Notes under the pieces: generated by a model
Told to the model about the DNA's origin: nothing
The model's database searches: none
The model's input: only the letters and a program-made list of their open reading frames with translations
Part shown: piece after piece, positions 60,702-60,705 of the stretch
How the letters are laid out: every line of letters begins with the position of its first letter
How positions within the stretch are numbered: the stretch's first letter is position 1
Position numbers and translations under genes: made by a program
Origin: Ruminococcus flavefaciens
GTDB taxonomy: Bacteria; Bacillota; Clostridia; Oscillospirales; Ruminococcaceae
Assembly: GCA_902760805.1 (NCBI GenBank)
Contig: CACWHY010000014.1
Span: forward strand, 1 to 60,705
Direction of reading: 5' to 3'
Length of the DNA stretch: 60,705 nucleotides

Positions 60702-60705
60702 GGAG

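Noticed and set aside
1-60705. Insertion sequences or phage genes
   Set aside because: No transposase, integrase, recombinase or phage structural protein was recognised in any frame, despite remnant-rich DNA at 1-5 kb.

Overview
The window most likely comes from a plant-fibre-degrading, cellulosome-bearing Firmicute of the Ruminococcaceae/Oscillospiraceae, plausibly a Ruminococcus. The basis is six intact dockerin-bearing secreted proteins, TTT-rich linkers, pectin/arabinan enzymes, strong Shine-Dalgarno sites, an S-box and a B12 riboswitch. The species call is inference; no rRNA or other phylogenetic marker is present.

Layout. (1) 1-5.7 kb is an untidy junction. It holds a partial DUF6076-like gene, an orphan Spo0A DNA-binding-domain gene, gene scraps (a second DUF6076-like fragment, a single-motif dockerin remnant, a decayed tRNA 3' end), an ECF sigma/anti-sigma/dockerin trio on the minus strand, and a lipoprotein gene whose frame runs through a terminator. 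(2) 5.9-9.5 kb encodes a 1211-residue five-repeat dockerin protein. (3) 9.7-24.0 kb is a tightly overlapped 16-gene anaerobic cobalamin operon: cbiD, F, G, H, J, ET, A, cobT, cobU, cobS, a short cobU paralogue, cobC, cbiB, cobD, cbiP, cbiC. (4) 24.0-29.7 kb is a B12-riboswitch-controlled operon: an exported lipoprotein CbiK chelatase, a two-domain surface lipoprotein, and a BtuFCD-type ABC importer whose ATPase has an extra C-terminal domain. (5) 29.8-32.3 kb is a second copy of the ECF/anti-sigma/dockerin trio, in the same orientation as the first, so the two trios bracket the B12 locus.

(6) 32.4-43.2 kb is a surface-fibre operon. It contains a SARP-like response regulator preceded by heptamer repeats at about 11-bp spacing, a 1758-residue fibro-slime/Cna-B-type adhesin, two TasA-like SipW-type subunits, two SipW-type signal peptidases, a PPKTG-anchored protein and a class B sortase. 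(7) 43.3-48.6 kb holds divergent GH43 arabinanase and PL1 pectate lyase genes, both with dockerins. (8) 48.7-50.6 kb has a glutamine-synthetase-like gene lacking several metal/catalytic residues, coupled to an ANTAR regulator lacking the phospho-acceptor Asp. (9) 50.6-51.3 kb is a palindrome-rich tandem repeat block. (10) 51.3-52.7 kb is S-box-controlled metK. (11) 52.8-55.9 kb is an OmpR/HK two-component system with a membrane-anchored third gene. (12) 56.1-60.4 kb encodes a C39-like peptidase lipoprotein and a double CE12 pectin/rhamnogalacturonan acetylesterase with an internal dockerin. (13) The last 300 bp carry repeats and an interleaved set of inverted repeats.

How it fits together: the secreted enzymes (CE12, PL1, GH43) attack pectin and its arabinan side chains and would dock onto a scaffoldin encoded elsewhere. 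The sigma/anti-sigma trios look like envelope-sensing regulators tied to that apparatus. The fibre operon would mediate attachment. The B12 genes give both synthesis and uptake; cbiL and a corrinoid adenosyltransferase are not in the window.
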